A stretch of DNA of 13,081 bases from Pyrinomonadaceae bacterium (GTDB lineage: Bacteria > Acidobacteriota > Blastocatellia > Pyrinomonadales > Pyrinomonadaceae), in assembly GCA_014379075.1 (NCBI GenBank), contig JACMMN010000082.1, positions 1 through 13,081 on the forward strand, written 5' to 3'. Under the pieces are notes generated by a model. It saw nothing but the letters and a program-made list of their open reading frames with translations, was not told where the DNA came from and searched no databases. The translations under genes and the position numbers were made by a program. The stretch's first letter is position 1, and each line of letters begins with the position of its first letter. Positions 13,067 to 13,081 of the stretch are shown here, in pieces.

Positions 13067-13081
13067 AAAATAAGATCGGAA

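Overview
This window looks like ordinary chromosome from an Acidobacteriota-type bacterium, most likely the Blastocatellia/Pyrinomonadales branch. The reasons are mid-range GC, many secreted peptidases (M28, S41), an AtuA family protein split into two separate genes, DinB and LolA-like secreted proteins, and frequent weak or missing Shine-Dalgarno sites. This placement is inference from gene content; there is no rRNA or other phylogenetic marker. No phage, IS, tRNA, rRNA or CRISPR was seen.

Layout. (1) Bases 1-1397, + strand: the C-terminal end of a sterol desaturase/fatty acid hydroxylase family protein, a secreted DUF3298-like protein overlapping it by 4 bp, and a free-standing cobalamin-binding domain of the methylmalonyl-CoA mutase small-subunit type. 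(2) Bases 1418-2540, + strand: two small exported genes, each with a good RBS and its own intrinsic terminator. The first is very basic. The second carries 11-residue LEA-like repeats. Both contain the same 27-residue Tyr/Trp-Gly-rich module, and this pair is the best candidate here for something undescribed. (3) Bases 2560-3927, + strand: the large AtuA-type protein. (4) Bases 9218 down to 3974, - strand: a five-gene block of NUDIX hydrolase, the small AtuA C-terminal-type domain, S41 peptidase, glutamate-carboxypeptidase-II-like M28 peptidase and a LiuC/AtuE-like enoyl-CoA hydratase. (5) Bases 9282-10235, + strand: a secreted LolA-like protein of unknown role. (6) Bases 11616 down to 10310, - strand: a short crotonase-fold protein lacking the usual catalytic acids, then an exported or membrane-anchored SAM methyltransferase. 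(7) Bases 11645-12265, + strand: family I inorganic pyrophosphatase, divergent from (6) with only 28 bp between start codons. (8) Bases 12266-12478: a non-coding convergent gap with terminator-like hairpins, four degenerate 22-bp tandem repeats and a perfect 13-bp inverted repeat. (9) Bases 13066 down to 12479, - strand: a DinB family protein whose N-terminal third contains an in-frame GC-rich repeat element.

How the genes fit together. The two AtuA parts, the LiuC/AtuE-like hydratase and the B12-binding domain point to branched-chain or isoprenoid acyl-CoA breakdown feeding propionyl/methylmalonyl-CoA metabolism. The secreted M28 and S41 peptidases could supply peptides and amino acids such as leucine to the same route. 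That link is inferred from co-location only.
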